NCBI GenBank assembly: GCA_007117465.1
Contig: SKGK01000211.1
Location: 1 to 38,278, forward strand
From: Clostridia bacterium
Lineage (GTDB): Bacteria > Bacillota > Clostridia > SK-Y3
Direction of reading: 5' to 3'
DNA length: 38,278 nucleotides
Shown: positions 8,127-18,807 of the stretch, piece by piece
Numbering within the stretch: the first letter of the stretch is position 1
Layout: the number at the start of each line of letters is the position of its first letter
Program-made: the position numbers and the translations under genes
Notes under the pieces: generated by a model
Told to the model about the DNA's origin: nothing
Database searches by the model: none
What the model saw: the letters and a program-made list of their open reading frames with translations, nothing else

Positions 8127-8992
8127 GTTACTACCCGCCCTATCCCTGCTAAATCTTTATGCACGGTAACATTATGATACGCGCCGCTTTGCTCAATGAT
8201 ATCTTTGACAAGTATACTTTGGTCGTGTCCTACCTCTAGCGCTAATAGCCCTGCAGGCTTTAATTGTTTGATTGCTCTCTTTATAAGGATTGGATAAAAT
8301 AGCAAACCATCACTGCCACCATCTAGTGCATGATAAGGCTCATATGTTTTGACTTCTGTTTGGAGCGTTTTTATAGTCCTTGCTGGAATATATGGTGGAT
8401 TAGAAACTACTATATCAACATTTGTCGGTAGCATCTGATTTGCCTTTGGTTGCAAAATATCTTGCTTCACAAATCTTATCTTTTGCTGTACATTATTTTT
8501 TGTTGCATTTTTTTGCGCTACCGCTAATGCATCAGAAGATATATCTACACCCCATACGGTAATGCAATTTAAATAATAAGCAAGACTTACTGCAATACAC
8601 CCCGATCCAGTTCCAATATCGATTGCTGTTAACTGGTTATCGTACGCTTCCTGCTTATATTTTTCAATCACATACTCTACTAATATCTCTGTATCTGCTC
8701 TTGGGATAAGTACATCCTTTGTAACATAAAAAGGTAGCGACATAAATTCTTGTTTTCCTATAATATATTGTACAGGCATACCTTTTATCCTCTGCTTAAT
8801 CACCTGCTTATATTCAACAACTATTTGTGTATCTATCTTTTTATCTGCATACGTAATCAGATATAAACGATCACAATTCAAAATATGACATAACAAGAGT
8901 TGAGCGTCAAGAACACTGTTCTCGACGCTATTATTTTTTAATTCATTTATCCCTTGCCTTAATAACAACTCGATGGTGCTCTCCATTACCAT
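8111..8992 (-). CDS. prmC: Peptide chain release factor N5-glutamine methyltransferase
   Basis: IDIGTGSGCIAVSLAY, DIVVSNPPYIP (NPPY motif), PYHALDGGSDGL. Confidence 0.94.
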   Translation of the reverse strand: MVMESTIELLLRQGINELKNNSVENSVLDAQLLLCHILNCDRLYLITYADKKIDTQIVVEYKQVIKQRIKGMPVQYIIGKQEFMSLPFYVTKDVLIPRADTEILVEYVIEKYKQEAYDNQLTAIDIGTGSGCIAVSLAYYLNCITVWGVDISSDALAVAQKNATKNNVQQKIRFVKQDILQPKANQMLPTNVDIVVSNPPYIPARTIKTLQTEVKTYEPYHALDGGSDGLLFYPILIKRAIKQLKPAGLLALEVGHDQSILVKDIIEQSGAYHNVTVHKDLAGIGRVVTAEKG

Positions 8993-9930
8993 TTATCTTC
9001 CTCTCTATTTTCTGGCATAACATGTTTTAATGCTTCTATTGCTACCTCAATTTGATTATCATCGGGTTCTCGCGTTGTGAGGCGCTGCAAATACATGCCA
9101 GGTATGCTAATGATTTTTGCAAACACACTGCGACTTCTGCCCGAAAATTTAATTACTTCATAAGACAGACCTGCTACTAATGGTAGTAACAAAAGCCTCA
9201 AGCCTAATCTTGTCCATATATTATCCCAAGAAATAAAAGAAAATAATATAATACTAACCACCATCACAATAAGCAAAAAGCTTGTGCCGCATCTAGGATG
9301 TAAGCGGGCGTATTTTTTTACATTCTCTACCGTCAATTCTTCTCCACTTTCATAACAAAAGATGCTTTTATGTTCTGCACCATGATATTCAAATACTCTT
9401 TGGATATCTTTCATGCGAGATATCAGTACAATATACAGTACAAAAATACTAATACGTAGTATTCCTTCTATAATCGTTGCTAATATGCCATGCGCTATAA
9501 AGCGATTGACAAATCCCGCCAACACTGCTGGAAGCATAATAAACAAACCAACACCAAAGGCTACAGCAATAATAACCGAAAAATAAATAAGTGCTTCTTG
9601 TATCTTATCTCCAAAAATTTTATCAAGTAGACGTTCAAATTTTGAAGGTATTTCTTCTTCTGCTTCTAGATCAAAAAATTTAGCAGAAAACATAAGAGAT
9701 TTCACCCCTACTATCATCGATTCAAAAAAAGCAATAATTCCTCTTAATACTGGTATTTTTAAAATTTTATACCGCTTGGTTAAAGACTGTACAGGCTTTT
9801 TATCTATTTCTATTTCCCCACTAGGGGTACGCACCGCAATGGCAATTTTTTTTGGCCCTCGCATCATTACACCTTCAATGACCGCCTGCCCCCCTATACT
9901 CGTAGGGCATGTTTTTTTATTTTCACGCAT
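8986..9930 (-). CDS. DUF1385 membrane protein (YqhQ-like)
   Basis: SIGGQAVIEGVMMRGPKKIAIAVR, FEYHGAEHKSIFCYESGEELTVENVKKYARLHPRCGTSF. Confidence 0.9.
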   Translation of the reverse strand: MRENKKTCPTSIGGQAVIEGVMMRGPKKIAIAVRTPSGEIEIDKKPVQSLTKRYKILKIPVLRGIIAFFESMIVGVKSLMFSAKFFDLEAEEEIPSKFERLLDKIFGDKIQEALIYFSVIIAVAFGVGLFIMLPAVLAGFVNRFIAHGILATIIEGILRISIFVLYIVLISRMKDIQRVFEYHGAEHKSIFCYESGEELTVENVKKYARLHPRCGTSFLLIVMVVSIILFSFISWDNIWTRLGLRLLLLPLVAGLSYEVIKFSGRSRSVFAKIISIPGMYLQRLTTREPDDNQIEVAIEALKHVMPENREEDKW

Positions 9931-10021
9931 GATTATTTTCCCCTCTCTTATTAGCGCCTATAAAGACAGATTTTTTGTCTCCCCTTCTCCTATTATACGG
10001 TATTATTGCAAAGAGTACAAT

Positions 10022-10065
10022 AAAAAAATCAGTAAAATATCTCCAAATGGAAACATTTTACTGAT
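10022..10065 (-). terminator. Terminator downstream of rpmE
   Basis: ATCAGTAAAAT (10028-10038) / ATTTTACTGAT (10055-10065), with a T run on the minus strand. Confidence 0.7.
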
Positions 10066-10095
10066 ATTGCTTTTGTATAGTAACTATACGCCTCT

Positions 10096-10323
10096 TTACT
10101 GTGCTGCATCTTCTTTCAGTCCAAATTTCTTTCTAAATTTCTCTACACGTCCACCAGTATCAACAAATTTTTGCTTTCCTGTAAAGAAAGGATGACACTG
10201 CGAGCAGATTTCTACATGTAAACCCTCTTTTGTAGAACCTGTTTCAAAAGCAGAACCACATGCACATTTAATAACTGTTTTTTCATGATATTCAGGATGT
10301 ATACCTTGTTTCATCACTTTCAC
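10096..10323 (-). CDS. rpmE: 50S ribosomal protein L31
   Basis: [56 protein letters not shown]; Zn-type CxxC. Confidence 0.95.
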   Translation of the reverse strand: MKVMKQGIHPEYHEKTVIKCACGSAFETGSTKEGLHVEICSQCHPFFTGKQKFVDTGGRVEKFRKKFGLKEDAAQ

Positions 10324-10440
10324 CTCTTTCCCAATACATACATATTAGATTGTTAAATATATTTTCTATTTAAATGTTATAACAACGGAAGTAATTGCTT
10401 AGCAACTGCAATACACCGTATATTTTTTGCAACAAATAAT

Positions 10441-10469
10441 ATTGTACCATAAAATTTTAGTTTTTGCAA
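10441..10469 (-). promoter_or_regulatory. SigmaA-type promoter for rpmE
   Basis: Minus strand TTGCAA - 17 bp - TACAAT with TGG extended -10, between rho and rpmE. Confidence 0.6.
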
Positions 10470-10480
10470 CTTATATTTTT

Positions 10481-12235
10481 TTAATTTCGTTCAAATGCTC
10501 TAATAATACCATTTACAAATTCATCGTTAGATTTAGTTGCCATCAAACGATTAATAAGGGTCTCTGCAACATCTGCATTTCCTTGATTGGTCATTGCTTT
10601 TCGAATGGTCCAAATTGCTTCTAAATCTTTTTGTGACAATAAGAGTTCTTCACGACGCGTACCCGATTTATTCATATCAATAGCAGGGAAAATACGTTTT
10701 TCAGAAAGGCGTCTGTCAAGATGTAATTCCATATTACCCGTTCCTTTAAACTCTTCGAAAATAACATCGTCCATTCTACTACCTGTTTCAATAAGCGCCG
10801 TAGCTAAAATCGTTAAGCTGCCACCATATTCAATATTTCTAGCCGCACCAAAGAACTTTTTAGGTCTATGCAGTGCCCCTGGGTCTAATCCACCCGATAG
10901 TGTTCTACCCGTAGGCGGAATGGTCAAATTATACGCTCTTGCAAGCCTTGTAATACTATCCAATAAAATAACAACGTTTTTTTGTTGCTCTACTAAGCGC
11001 TGCGCTCTTTCTAAGACCATTTCAGCTACTTTAATATGGTGTTCAGGCAATTCGTCAAAAGTAGAATATACAACTTCACCATTAATAGAACGTTGCATGT
11101 CTGTTACTTCTTCAGGACGTTCATCAATAAGTAATACAATAAGTTCTATATCTGGATAATTAACAGAAATACTGTTTGCAATTTTTTTAAGTAGAATCGT
11201 TTTCCCAGCCTTTGGAGGTGCTACGATAATCCCTCGCTGCCCTTTTCCGATAGGAGCAAGTAAGTCTATAAGCCTTACTGATAACTCACGTGGATTTGTT
11301 TCAAGTTTTATTTTTTCTTCTGGGAAAATAGGCGTAAGTGTATCAAAAGACGCTCTTTTAGAGGCTTTATCTGGTGTATCACCATTAACTGTTTGCACAT
11401 ATAAAAGGGCTTGAAACTTCTCATTTTCTTTCGAAATACGTCCTTTACCTATTATTTTATCTCCCGTTTTTAGATTAAACCTACGAATTTGAGAAGGAGA
11501 TACATAGATATCCTTAGGGCCTGATAAATAATTGTTGCTTCTTAAAAATCCGTATCCATCTGGTAGCACTTCTAGTATTCCGCCTACAGGATCATCACTT
11601 TCAATTTTTTCAAAAGCTGATGGATAACCATTTGACTGCCTTTGCTGCCTTTTATCATATTTCTCTTCCTGCTTTTCTTCTTGTTTGTCAGCCCGATTTT
11701 CTAGCTTGCTATCTGCTTTGCTTATTGATGTTTCTTCTGTAGATTTATCGTTATCTTCATCTTGTTTTTCAGATATGCGCTTTCCCTTACTTGCTACGGA
11801 TAGTTTTTCTTCCTCCACTTTCTTATCTACTGAAGTCTCTGTCTTCTGTGGGCTTTGCTCTTTTTCCGACTCTTCTTTTGGTTCCTTTTTTTCTTGTTCT
11901 TTTTGAGTCGAATTTATGTCAACTTTACCTTCTGATGTTTCTACTTTATTCTTTCTAGGTCTTCCTCTTTTTTTCTTTTGAGGTTTTCCCTCTTCTTTTT
12001 CATCCTCTTTTTCTGTGCCTTTATTTTTGGCTTTTTTCTGTTGATGTTGTTCTAATTCCACCGTTGGGTCAATAAAGGGATCCTCTTTGTGCTGATTTTC
12101 CAACTTATCAGCATGCGATAAAATAACCTCAATTAATTCTTCTTTCTTTAACGTAGAAATGCGCTTAAGATTCATCATTTTAGCAATATAACGCAAATCT
12201 TGTAGCTTCTTTTTCTTCAATGCGTATCTATCCAT
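10481..12235 (-). CDS. rho: Transcription termination factor Rho with long charged N-terminal insertion
   Basis: [22 protein letters not shown] (Walker A), [39 protein letters not shown]; ~150-aa K/E/S-rich insertion. Confidence 0.95.
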   Translation of the reverse strand: MDRYALKKKKLQDLRYIAKMMNLKRISTLKKEELIEVILSHADKLENQHKEDPFIDPTVELEQHQQKKAKNKGTEKEDEKEEGKPQKKKRGRPRKNKVETSEGKVDINSTQKEQEKKEPKEESEKEQSPQKTETSVDKKVEEEKLSVASKGKRISEKQDEDNDKSTEETSISKADSKLENRADKQEEKQEEKYDKRQQRQSNGYPSAFEKIESDDPVGGILEVLPDGYGFLRSNNYLSGPKDIYVSPSQIRRFNLKTGDKIIGKGRISKENEKFQALLYVQTVNGDTPDKASKRASFDTLTPIFPEEKIKLETNPRELSVRLIDLLAPIGKGQRGIIVAPPKAGKTILLKKIANSISVNYPDIELIVLLIDERPEEVTDMQRSINGEVVYSTFDELPEHHIKVAEMVLERAQRLVEQQKNVVILLDSITRLARAYNLTIPPTGRTLSGGLDPGALHRPKKFFGAARNIEYGGSLTILATALIETGSRMDDVIFEEFKGTGNMELHLDRRLSEKRIFPAIDMNKSGTRREELLLSQKDLEAIWTIRKAMTNQGNADVAETLINRLMATKSNDEFVNGIIRAFERN

Positions 12236-12391
12236 ACTTCACCACCTTAACTCTTATTTAATTTATATTTTTTTTCGTCTTCATTCTTTATTAAGGAAAT
12301 ATTGAGCAAGAAAAAATAAACAAAGCTTTCTAGACTTGAAATTGCATCGTCTTTGAGAAGGCCTAACAGGTATAATATCAACTTTATGCAG

Positions 12392-12420
12392 ATTATATCA
12401 CTAATTTTTTAACCTGTCAA
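12392..12420 (-). promoter_or_regulatory. Consensus sigmaA promoter for rho
   Basis: Minus strand TTGACA - 17 bp - TATAAT, TGA extended -10. Confidence 0.75.
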
Positions 12421-12477
12421 ATTTTTGCCCTATAATTATATGTTATCCATATTTTTAAAGTCTATTCATTAAAAAAA

Positions 12478-12524
12478 GTGCATTTTAGAATTTAAATTAA
12501 CAGAAAATTTTTATACGTTTCTAG
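12478..12524. repeat. 47-bp dispersed repeat, copy 1
   Basis: GTGCATTTTAGAATTTAAATTAACAGAAAATTTTTATACGTTTCTAG; matches 34189-34235 with 5 mismatches and no gaps. Confidence 0.85.
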
Positions 12525-12528
12525 CTCA

Positions 12529-12565
12529 TAAAAAATTCAGATAAAGCAATAAGCTTTATCTGAAT
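12529..12565 (-). terminator. Terminator of ilvB
   Basis: ATTCAGATAAAGC-AATAA-GCTTTATCTGAAT perfect 13-bp stem, T tract on the minus strand. Confidence 0.9.
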
Positions 12566-12572
12566 GCAGTTT

Positions 12573-14237
12573 TTACTCTTCAATAAGTTCATTAATCGGT
12601 GCGCCAGGGGGTACAATTGGAAACACCTTTTCATCTCGATCTATTTCACAATTAATTACAACAGGAACGTCACTTGCTAGCGCCTTTGCAATTGCCGTTT
12701 GCAACTGATCTTTTTGGGTTACATTAAATCCTTTTGCACCATAAGCTTCGGCTAATTTTACAAAATCCGTACTACGCTCGATTGTAGTAGAAGAAAATCG
12801 GCTATCATAGAACAAATCCTGCCACTGCCGAACCATTCCTAGTACATGGTTATTCAAAATAACAATAATAATCGGAAGTTTATATTCTACTGCGGTTGCC
12901 AGTTCATTACAGTTCATTCTAAAGCTGCCATCCCCTGCAATGTTAAATACTTTTTTATCAGGTTTGCCAATTTGTGCGCCAATACTAGCACCTAAACCGT
13001 ATCCCATCGTACCTAAACCCCCTGAAGATATATATGTTCTAGGATATCCATATTTATAATACTGTGCTGCCCACAATTGGTTTTGACCTACCTCCGTTGT
13101 AATTACGGCCTCTCCATTTGTCATTTCATAGATTGTTTCCATGATATGTTGTGGACGCAACACATTGTCTTGCTTATATTTTAGTGGATAGTCTGCTTTC
13201 CACTGCTTAATTTTTTGTATCCATTCACTACGCTGCTGCTGCTCTGCTTGCTTGCATAAATAAGATAAAATTTTCTTAACGTTTCCTACTAGTGGAAAAT
13301 GCACGTGAATATTTTTACCAATCTCTGCAGGATCAATATCGATGTGTATAATCCTAGCGTTTGGTGCAAAACGCTTTACATTACTCATTACCCTATCACT
13401 AAATCTTGCTCCGATTGCAATAAACAAATCACACTGCGAAACAGCCAAATTAGAGGTCTTTGCACCATGCATTCCTACAAGCCCTGTAAACAGAGGATGT
13501 GTCCCTGGAAAAACACCTAGACCCATCAACGTAGTCGTAACAGGAATACTGCTTCGCTCAGCTAATTTAACAAGCTCTTCACACGCCCCTGCAATGCCTA
13601 TTCCCCCTCCTGCAAGGATAATCGGGGTCTGTGCGCCATCAATTACTTTTAAAACTTCATCTAGCTCGTGTTTGTCTACACCTAATGGCACTTCCTGGAT
13701 TGGACTTGCCTGCTCAAAGGTATATTCCGTAACAGCAGCCGTTACATCTTTACAGATATCTACGAGTACAGGTCCTGGTCTGCCTTCTTGTGCAATACGA
13801 AAGGCTTCACGTATAATATGTGCAAAATCATTAACATCTTTTACAATATAGTTATGTTTGGTAATAGGCATCGTGATGCCTGTTATATCTACTTCTTGAA
13901 AAGAATCCTTTCCGAGTAAAGCAGTGGGTACTTGCCCTGTAAATGCTACCATTGGTACCGAATCCATATATGCTGTTGCGATACCTGTTACAAGATTGGT
14001 AGCCCCAGGTCCTGATGTTGCTAAACATACACCTACCTTGCCTGTTGCCCTAGCATATCCGTCTGCGGCATGTGATGCTCCCTGCTCATGCGATGTTAAA
14101 ATATGTGTGATTTCTTCTCGGTGCTTACTCAGTGCATCATATATATTCAGTACTGCACCACCTGGATATCCAAAAATGGTATCAACACCTTGCTCTTTTA
14201 AACATTGTACAAAAATCTCTGATCCTGTTAATTTCAA
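12573..14237 (-). CDS. ilvB: Acetolactate synthase large subunit
   Basis: MKLTGSEIFVQCLKEQGVDTIFGYPGGAVLNIYDAL, HEQGASHAADGYARATGKVGVCLATSGPGATNLVTGIATAYMDSVPMVAFTGQV; ThDP motif GDGSFRMNCNELATA. Confidence 0.96.
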   Translation of the reverse strand: MKLTGSEIFVQCLKEQGVDTIFGYPGGAVLNIYDALSKHREEITHILTSHEQGASHAADGYARATGKVGVCLATSGPGATNLVTGIATAYMDSVPMVAFTGQVPTALLGKDSFQEVDITGITMPITKHNYIVKDVNDFAHIIREAFRIAQEGRPGPVLVDICKDVTAAVTEYTFEQASPIQEVPLGVDKHELDEVLKVIDGAQTPIILAGGGIGIAGACEELVKLAERSSIPVTTTLMGLGVFPGTHPLFTGLVGMHGAKTSNLAVSQCDLFIAIGARFSDRVMSNVKRFAPNARIIHIDIDPAEIGKNIHVHFPLVGNVKKILSYLCKQAEQQQRSEWIQKIKQWKADYPLKYKQDNVLRPQHIMETIYEMTNGEAVITTEVGQNQLWAAQYYKYGYPRTYISSGGLGTMGYGLGASIGAQIGKPDKKVFNIAGDGSFRMNCNELATAVEYKLPIIIVILNNHVLGMVRQWQDLFYDSRFSSTTIERSTDFVKLAEAYGAKGFNVTQKDQLQTAIAKALASDVPVVINCEIDRDEKVFPIVPPGAPINELIEE

Positions 14238-14252
14238 CTGTTGTTCCCCCTA

Positions 14253-15917
14253 TCATTTTTCATTCAACACCGCTCCTGTCGAAGCAGATGTTACTAACTT
14301 TGCATACCTTGCTAAATAGCCTTTTTGTATTTTAGGCTGCGGTGGTTTCCAATGCGTTAGGCGCTTTGCAATCATTTCTTTAGAAAGTTTTACATCTAAT
14401 TTACCTTGTGTTATATCAATACAAAGGATATCTCCTTCTTCTAATATAGCAATTGGTCCCCCTTCCATTGCTTCAGGTGAAACATGCCCAATGGCGGCAC
14501 CTCTTGTAGCACCTGAAAAACGTCCATCTGTAATGAGCGCTACATCTTTATCTAATCCCATACCACAAATAGCGGATGTAGGTGATAGCATCTCTCGCAT
14601 ACCTGGTCCGCCTTTAGGTCCCTCATACCGAATAACCACCACATCTCCTTTGTGGATGTTGCCTGATATAATTGCTTCAATAGCCTTTTCTTCTGATTCA
14701 AAAATTCTTACTGGACCTTCATGTTGTAACATATCTTTTGCTACCGCTGAGCGCTTGACTACTGCACCATCTGGCGCAATATTCCCTCTTAAAACGGCAA
14801 TGCCTCCTGTATGACTATATGGATTGTCAATCGGACGAATAATATCGTGATTCTTTACCATAACAGTACTGATATTTTCACCCACTGTTTTGCCAGTTAC
14901 AGTTTCCAAATCTAAATGTAGTAAATCTTGTTTACTAAGTTCATTCATCACGGCTTGTACGCCACCTGCCATATATAAATCTTGAATGTGGTGCGGTCCT
15001 GCAGGTGCAAGTTTGCATAGGTTAGGCGTTTTGCTACTAATGGTATTGGCAATGTCTAAATCAATTTTAACACCTGCTTCATGTGCAATCGCTGGAAGAT
15101 GAAGCATAGAATTAGTAGAACAACCAAGTGCCATATCTACCGTAAGTGCATTTTCAAATGTCTTATCATTTAAAATATCACTTGGCTTTATATCCTTCTC
15201 TAATAGATCCATGATTTTCATACCTGCCGTCTTAGCGAGTCTAATCCTTTCAGCATAAACAGCTGGAATCGTACCGTTACCTGGAAGCGCTAATCCTAAT
15301 ACCTCACTTAAACAGTTCATGGAATTAGCAGTAAACATCCCTGAACATGATCCGCATCCTGGACACGCTTGATTTTCAACCTCAAGTAGCTGATCCTCTG
15401 TTATCTTACCTACCTGCACCTCTCCTACTGCTTCAAATACACTATTTAAATCTAAATCACGCCCATTATGATTAAGTGATAACATGGGTCCTCCACTTAT
15501 AACAATCGCTGGAATGTTTATCCTAGCTGCTGCCATAAGCATGCCCGGTACAATCTTGTCACAATTAGGAATTAGTACAAGGGCATCTAAGCCATGTGCA
15601 AGTGTCATCGCTTCAATAGAATCTGCAATGAGTTCACGAGATGCTAATGAATATTTCATTCCTACATGTCCCATTGCAATCCCATCACATACCCCTATAG
15701 CTGGAAATTCAAGCGGTGTTCCGCCTGCCATACGCACACCAGATTTTACTGCCTCCGCAATAGTATCAAGATGAATATGTCCTGGTACGACTTCATTTTT
15801 AGCATTAACCACACCTATAAGGGGTCTTGCAATTTCTTTCTCCGTTAGCCCCATTGCCTTAAACAATGAGCGATGTGGTGCTTTCTCTATCCCTTTTTTC
15901 ACACGATCACTTCTCAT
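14253..15917 (-). CDS. ilvD: Dihydroxy-acid dehydratase
   Basis: [74 protein letters not shown]. Confidence 0.96.
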   Translation of the reverse strand: MRSDRVKKGIEKAPHRSLFKAMGLTEKEIARPLIGVVNAKNEVVPGHIHLDTIAEAVKSGVRMAGGTPLEFPAIGVCDGIAMGHVGMKYSLASRELIADSIEAMTLAHGLDALVLIPNCDKIVPGMLMAAARINIPAIVISGGPMLSLNHNGRDLDLNSVFEAVGEVQVGKITEDQLLEVENQACPGCGSCSGMFTANSMNCLSEVLGLALPGNGTIPAVYAERIRLAKTAGMKIMDLLEKDIKPSDILNDKTFENALTVDMALGCSTNSMLHLPAIAHEAGVKIDLDIANTISSKTPNLCKLAPAGPHHIQDLYMAGGVQAVMNELSKQDLLHLDLETVTGKTVGENISTVMVKNHDIIRPIDNPYSHTGGIAVLRGNIAPDGAVVKRSAVAKDMLQHEGPVRIFESEEKAIEAIISGNIHKGDVVVIRYEGPKGGPGMREMLSPTSAICGMGLDKDVALITDGRFSGATRGAAIGHVSPEAMEGGPIAILEEGDILCIDITQGKLDVKLSKEMIAKRLTHWKPPQPKIQKGYLARYAKLVTSASTGAVLNEK

Positions 15918-16501
15918 CTTTGTTCAACTCCTTTATTATAGAAAACCACTTCATCAAAAGTTCTTTTGGGAACATGTAATATGCCCTGATTGTCTTTATA
16001 GTATTTTATATTCTCGTTTCTTTCTTCCATGACAGGCTGCTCTTTTGGATATCCTAGTGCTACCATTGATTCTACATGATACTGATTGGGAATATTTAAT
16101 ATTTCTTTTATCTTATTTCTATCAATTGCCCCGAGCCAACAAGTCCCAATTTCTTCTTGCATGGCTGCTAATATCAAATTTTCAATTGCTGCTCCTGCAT
16201 CAATCTCCCAGCCTGCCTTTTTAATGTTCAAGTCATTTAGTATAACAATATACGCTACAGGTCTTTCCTCCGCTTCAGGTGTAGCATGCGGATACAAATA
16301 TCCTGCCCACTTTGTTGTTTCAAAAATAGCTGGGAGTAATGTCTGCTCGTCTATAATGATATATTTAAGGGGTTGTAAATTTGCTCCCTGTGGTGCAACG
16401 CGCGCTGCATTGACTAATTTTTTCAGGATATCCCTATCAATGGTTTGCTGTGTAAATTTGCGAATCGTTCTTCTTTTTAAAATAGCTTCATACACATTCA
16501 T
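15914..16501 (-). CDS. Nitroreductase family protein
   Basis: [71 protein letters not shown]; overlaps ilvD start by 4 bp. Confidence 0.9.
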   Translation of the reverse strand: MNVYEAILKRRTIRKFTQQTIDRDILKKLVNAARVAPQGANLQPLKYIIIDEQTLLPAIFETTKWAGYLYPHATPEAEERPVAYIVILNDLNIKKAGWEIDAGAAIENLILAAMQEEIGTCWLGAIDRNKIKEILNIPNQYHVESMVALGYPKEQPVMEERNENIKYYKDNQGILHVPKRTFDEVVFYNKGVEQR

Positions 16502-16541
16502 ACAACCTCTTCCTTTCTTTCGGCTAATAAATAATGCATAA

Positions 16542-16561
16542 CCGAACCTAAGTTGGTTCGG
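16542..16561. promoter_or_regulatory. Stable hairpin in the leader of the nitroreductase-ilvD-ilvB operon
   Basis: CCGAACC-TAAGTT-GGTTCGG, perfect 7-bp GC-rich stem, extendable to ~12 pairs with one mismatch. Confidence 0.5.
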
Positions 16562-16742
16562 CTATGTATATTTTGATTGCTCACTATTTTTTCCCTTATA
16601 GATAGTATCATTTTGATATTTTATACGTACTTCTATTTTACTGATTTTACATGGATATGTCCAGCATCTTGTTAAAATTCATATAAAAAAGCAATTTCAG
16701 CTACTCATATAAAGCAAAAAACATTCATATTTGCCTCTTCAC

Positions 16743-17513
16743 TTACAAAAACAATTCTAGTAAGATATTGCGATGATAAAAAATATTTGCACTTGCAGCT
16801 TCTTTTACATATATGATAAAGGGTTCAAACGCTTGCATAGGGGAAATTAGAGTTATAATCGAAAACACTATATAAATGAACAGCAAGCCGTTTACAAATC
16901 CAAATGCCCCACCAGCTAACTTGTTAATTTGTTGAAGAATGGGAAGTTTCATAAATTGGTCTAACGCTATTGCAACAAGCCAAAGTAATAGCTTTAAAAT
17001 AAAAAAAAGTATTATAATGCTTAAAATATTGATAATCAGCACCGCAACGTTCCCGCTTAGCTGCGCTATTATGCCCTCTATATCTAATAATGATTGCATA
17101 TCTACCGCAGTAGGTATTGCTAATGTGTCCTTTAAATTATTTGGAAGTGGCAATACGGATAGCAACCCTTCCATTTGCTCTTGCAAAAAACCCGCAGTGT
17201 TTTCTGTCTCAGGCTGTATGGTCTCATAAGCTGTAGCTGTTTGCATTTGCTGATTAGCTAATACAGGGACATATTCATTCATCAAATCGGCTATGTTATT
17301 TTCAATATTGTGGTATAATGGGGTTTTGATAATTAAACCTGAGAGTACAGGATAAAATAACGCTGCCCCTAATGCTGCTACAAAAAACGACACAACACTA
17401 AATAATGACATAACAAATCCTTTTATGGTTCCTCTAATTGTACAAAATGCTAACATACCTAACACAACCAAGTCTATCATATTCATAAATCCGCTCCCCT
17501 TTCTTTGATGCAT
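16743..17513 (-). CDS. CvpA family membrane protein
   Basis: NMIDLVVLGMLAFCTIRGTIKGFVMSLFSVVSFFVAALGAALFYPVL; GGAFGFVNGLLFIYIVFSII C-terminal signature. Confidence 0.85.
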   Translation of the reverse strand: MHQRKGSGFMNMIDLVVLGMLAFCTIRGTIKGFVMSLFSVVSFFVAALGAALFYPVLSGLIIKTPLYHNIENNIADLMNEYVPVLANQQMQTATAYETIQPETENTAGFLQEQMEGLLSVLPLPNNLKDTLAIPTAVDMQSLLDIEGIIAQLSGNVAVLIINILSIIILFFILKLLLWLVAIALDQFMKLPILQQINKLAGGAFGFVNGLLFIYIVFSIITLISPMQAFEPFIIYVKEAASANIFYHRNILLELFL

Positions 17514-17556
17514 TTATATAAGTAGTAAAATTTCCGCTTATTTATGTTTTATATTA

Positions 17557-18771
17557 CTATCTTATTGATATAATCTCCATGTCGGCACCTGATATCAGAA
17601 TGATGTGTCTTTTATTTGCAAATAACTTTATCAGCTTAATATCTTTGGTAACGGTATGCTTTGCTATCTTTTCCCCTCTTGGTGTGATAATATAAATATC
17701 TCTTTTCACATTAAAGACCACTACATTATCTTTGATATCTAAACTTTCTACATTGCCATCTATTTCAAAACTGCCTCTTTCTCTACCTGCAATATCATAT
17801 ATTACAATCTTATTTGACGTTTTAAATAACCCACCACTCTTCTTATCTTGTAGTGCTATTACGATATCATTATTGTCACTTACTGCATAAGACTGCAAAA
17901 TCATTCCTTCATATCCTTGTTGCCAGTTTGTAGATCCATCTGCCAATGTAAAGGAACGCATTTGATTATCTGCTACTGCTATAACTGTTTGCTCTCCTCT
18001 AATATAAATATTAGAAACAATCATATCTTCCAGCTCTTTTGCCGCGTACGGTACTTCCTCGTGCAGGTTAAAAAACATTACCCCTGCCGACAAGTGACCT
18101 TTACTCGTATCTAATACGCTAGCCACCATTTTTTTACCATCTAATGAAACGTCCACATCAATAATTACGTTGCGCATAGAATGCCAGATATAAAAAGGCG
18201 CTGCATCTGGAGTATATACCGTCACGCGTGCTTGGTAACCTCTCGCTTCAGTTACTATCGCCACATAACCGCTATCGTTCATTCTTGCCGTAATGATAGG
18301 ATTATCGGTTTTAATGAGCTCAATATGATTACGATTGGTTATCAAGTGCACCTCATGCCCACCTCGGTCTGCGACCATAATACCCCGAGAGGTAACTTGC
18401 ATAAAAGGCTGGGATAAATTCATCGCTACACTCCACGCATGTTGTCCGTTTCGGTCAATTACTTTAATGCCATCCCGACTACATTGAACCACATCATTAT
18501 GATAGGTATCAAAATGATAGTTTACTCCCGTCTGTACGGACACAGATGCTTGTGTACCTCCTATATTCTCCCGCAGCAAATGTCCTAACACCGCTTCATA
18601 ACCATTAATATAGATATATCCAGCTGCTATTATAATTATGACCGCTATGCACAAAAACATAACCGCATTTGCATATACATCGGTCTTTTTCTCTTTTTTA
18701 TCTGTATTCTTCTGTTGATATTGTTTTATCTTCCGCACTTTATGTGTATCCATCATATCCTCCGCAACCAT
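17557..18771 (-). CDS. DUF5711-like single-TM protein, predicted extracytoplasmic beta-propeller
   Basis: Basic N-terminus, one TM segment, then repetitive beta-rich domain (YHNDVVQCSRDGIKVIDRNGQHAWSVAMNLSQPFMQV). Confidence 0.65.
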   Translation of the reverse strand: MVAEDMMDTHKVRKIKQYQQKNTDKKEKKTDVYANAVMFLCIAVIIIIAAGYIYINGYEAVLGHLLRENIGGTQASVSVQTGVNYHFDTYHNDVVQCSRDGIKVIDRNGQHAWSVAMNLSQPFMQVTSRGIMVADRGGHEVHLITNRNHIELIKTDNPIITARMNDSGYVAIVTEARGYQARVTVYTPDAAPFYIWHSMRNVIIDVDVSLDGKKMVASVLDTSKGHLSAGVMFFNLHEEVPYAAKELEDMIVSNIYIRGEQTVIAVADNQMRSFTLADGSTNWQQGYEGMILQSYAVSDNNDIVIALQDKKSGGLFKTSNKIVIYDIAGRERGSFEIDGNVESLDIKDNVVVFNVKRDIYIITPRGEKIAKHTVTKDIKLIKLFANKRHIILISGADMEIISIR

Positions 18772-18807
18772 ACTTGCTACCCTCTGTTTTTCATCTTAAA
18801 ATACTCC

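Noticed and set aside
10587-11159. 190-aa plus-strand ORF within rho
   Set aside because: Antisense shadow ORF of the conserved Rho ATPase domain.
11685-11906. Ser-rich plus-strand ORF opposite the Rho insertion
   Set aside because: Complement of K/E-rich codons gives S/L/F-rich shadow; not an independent gene.
13342-13851. 169-aa plus-strand ORF within ilvB
   Set aside because: Antisense shadow ORF; low-information Ser/Thr/Pro-rich translation.
16502-16742. T-box or leader-peptide attenuator before the ilv operon
   Set aside because: No TGGNACCGCG-like T-box sequence or Leu/Val/Ile-rich leader peptide found by eye.
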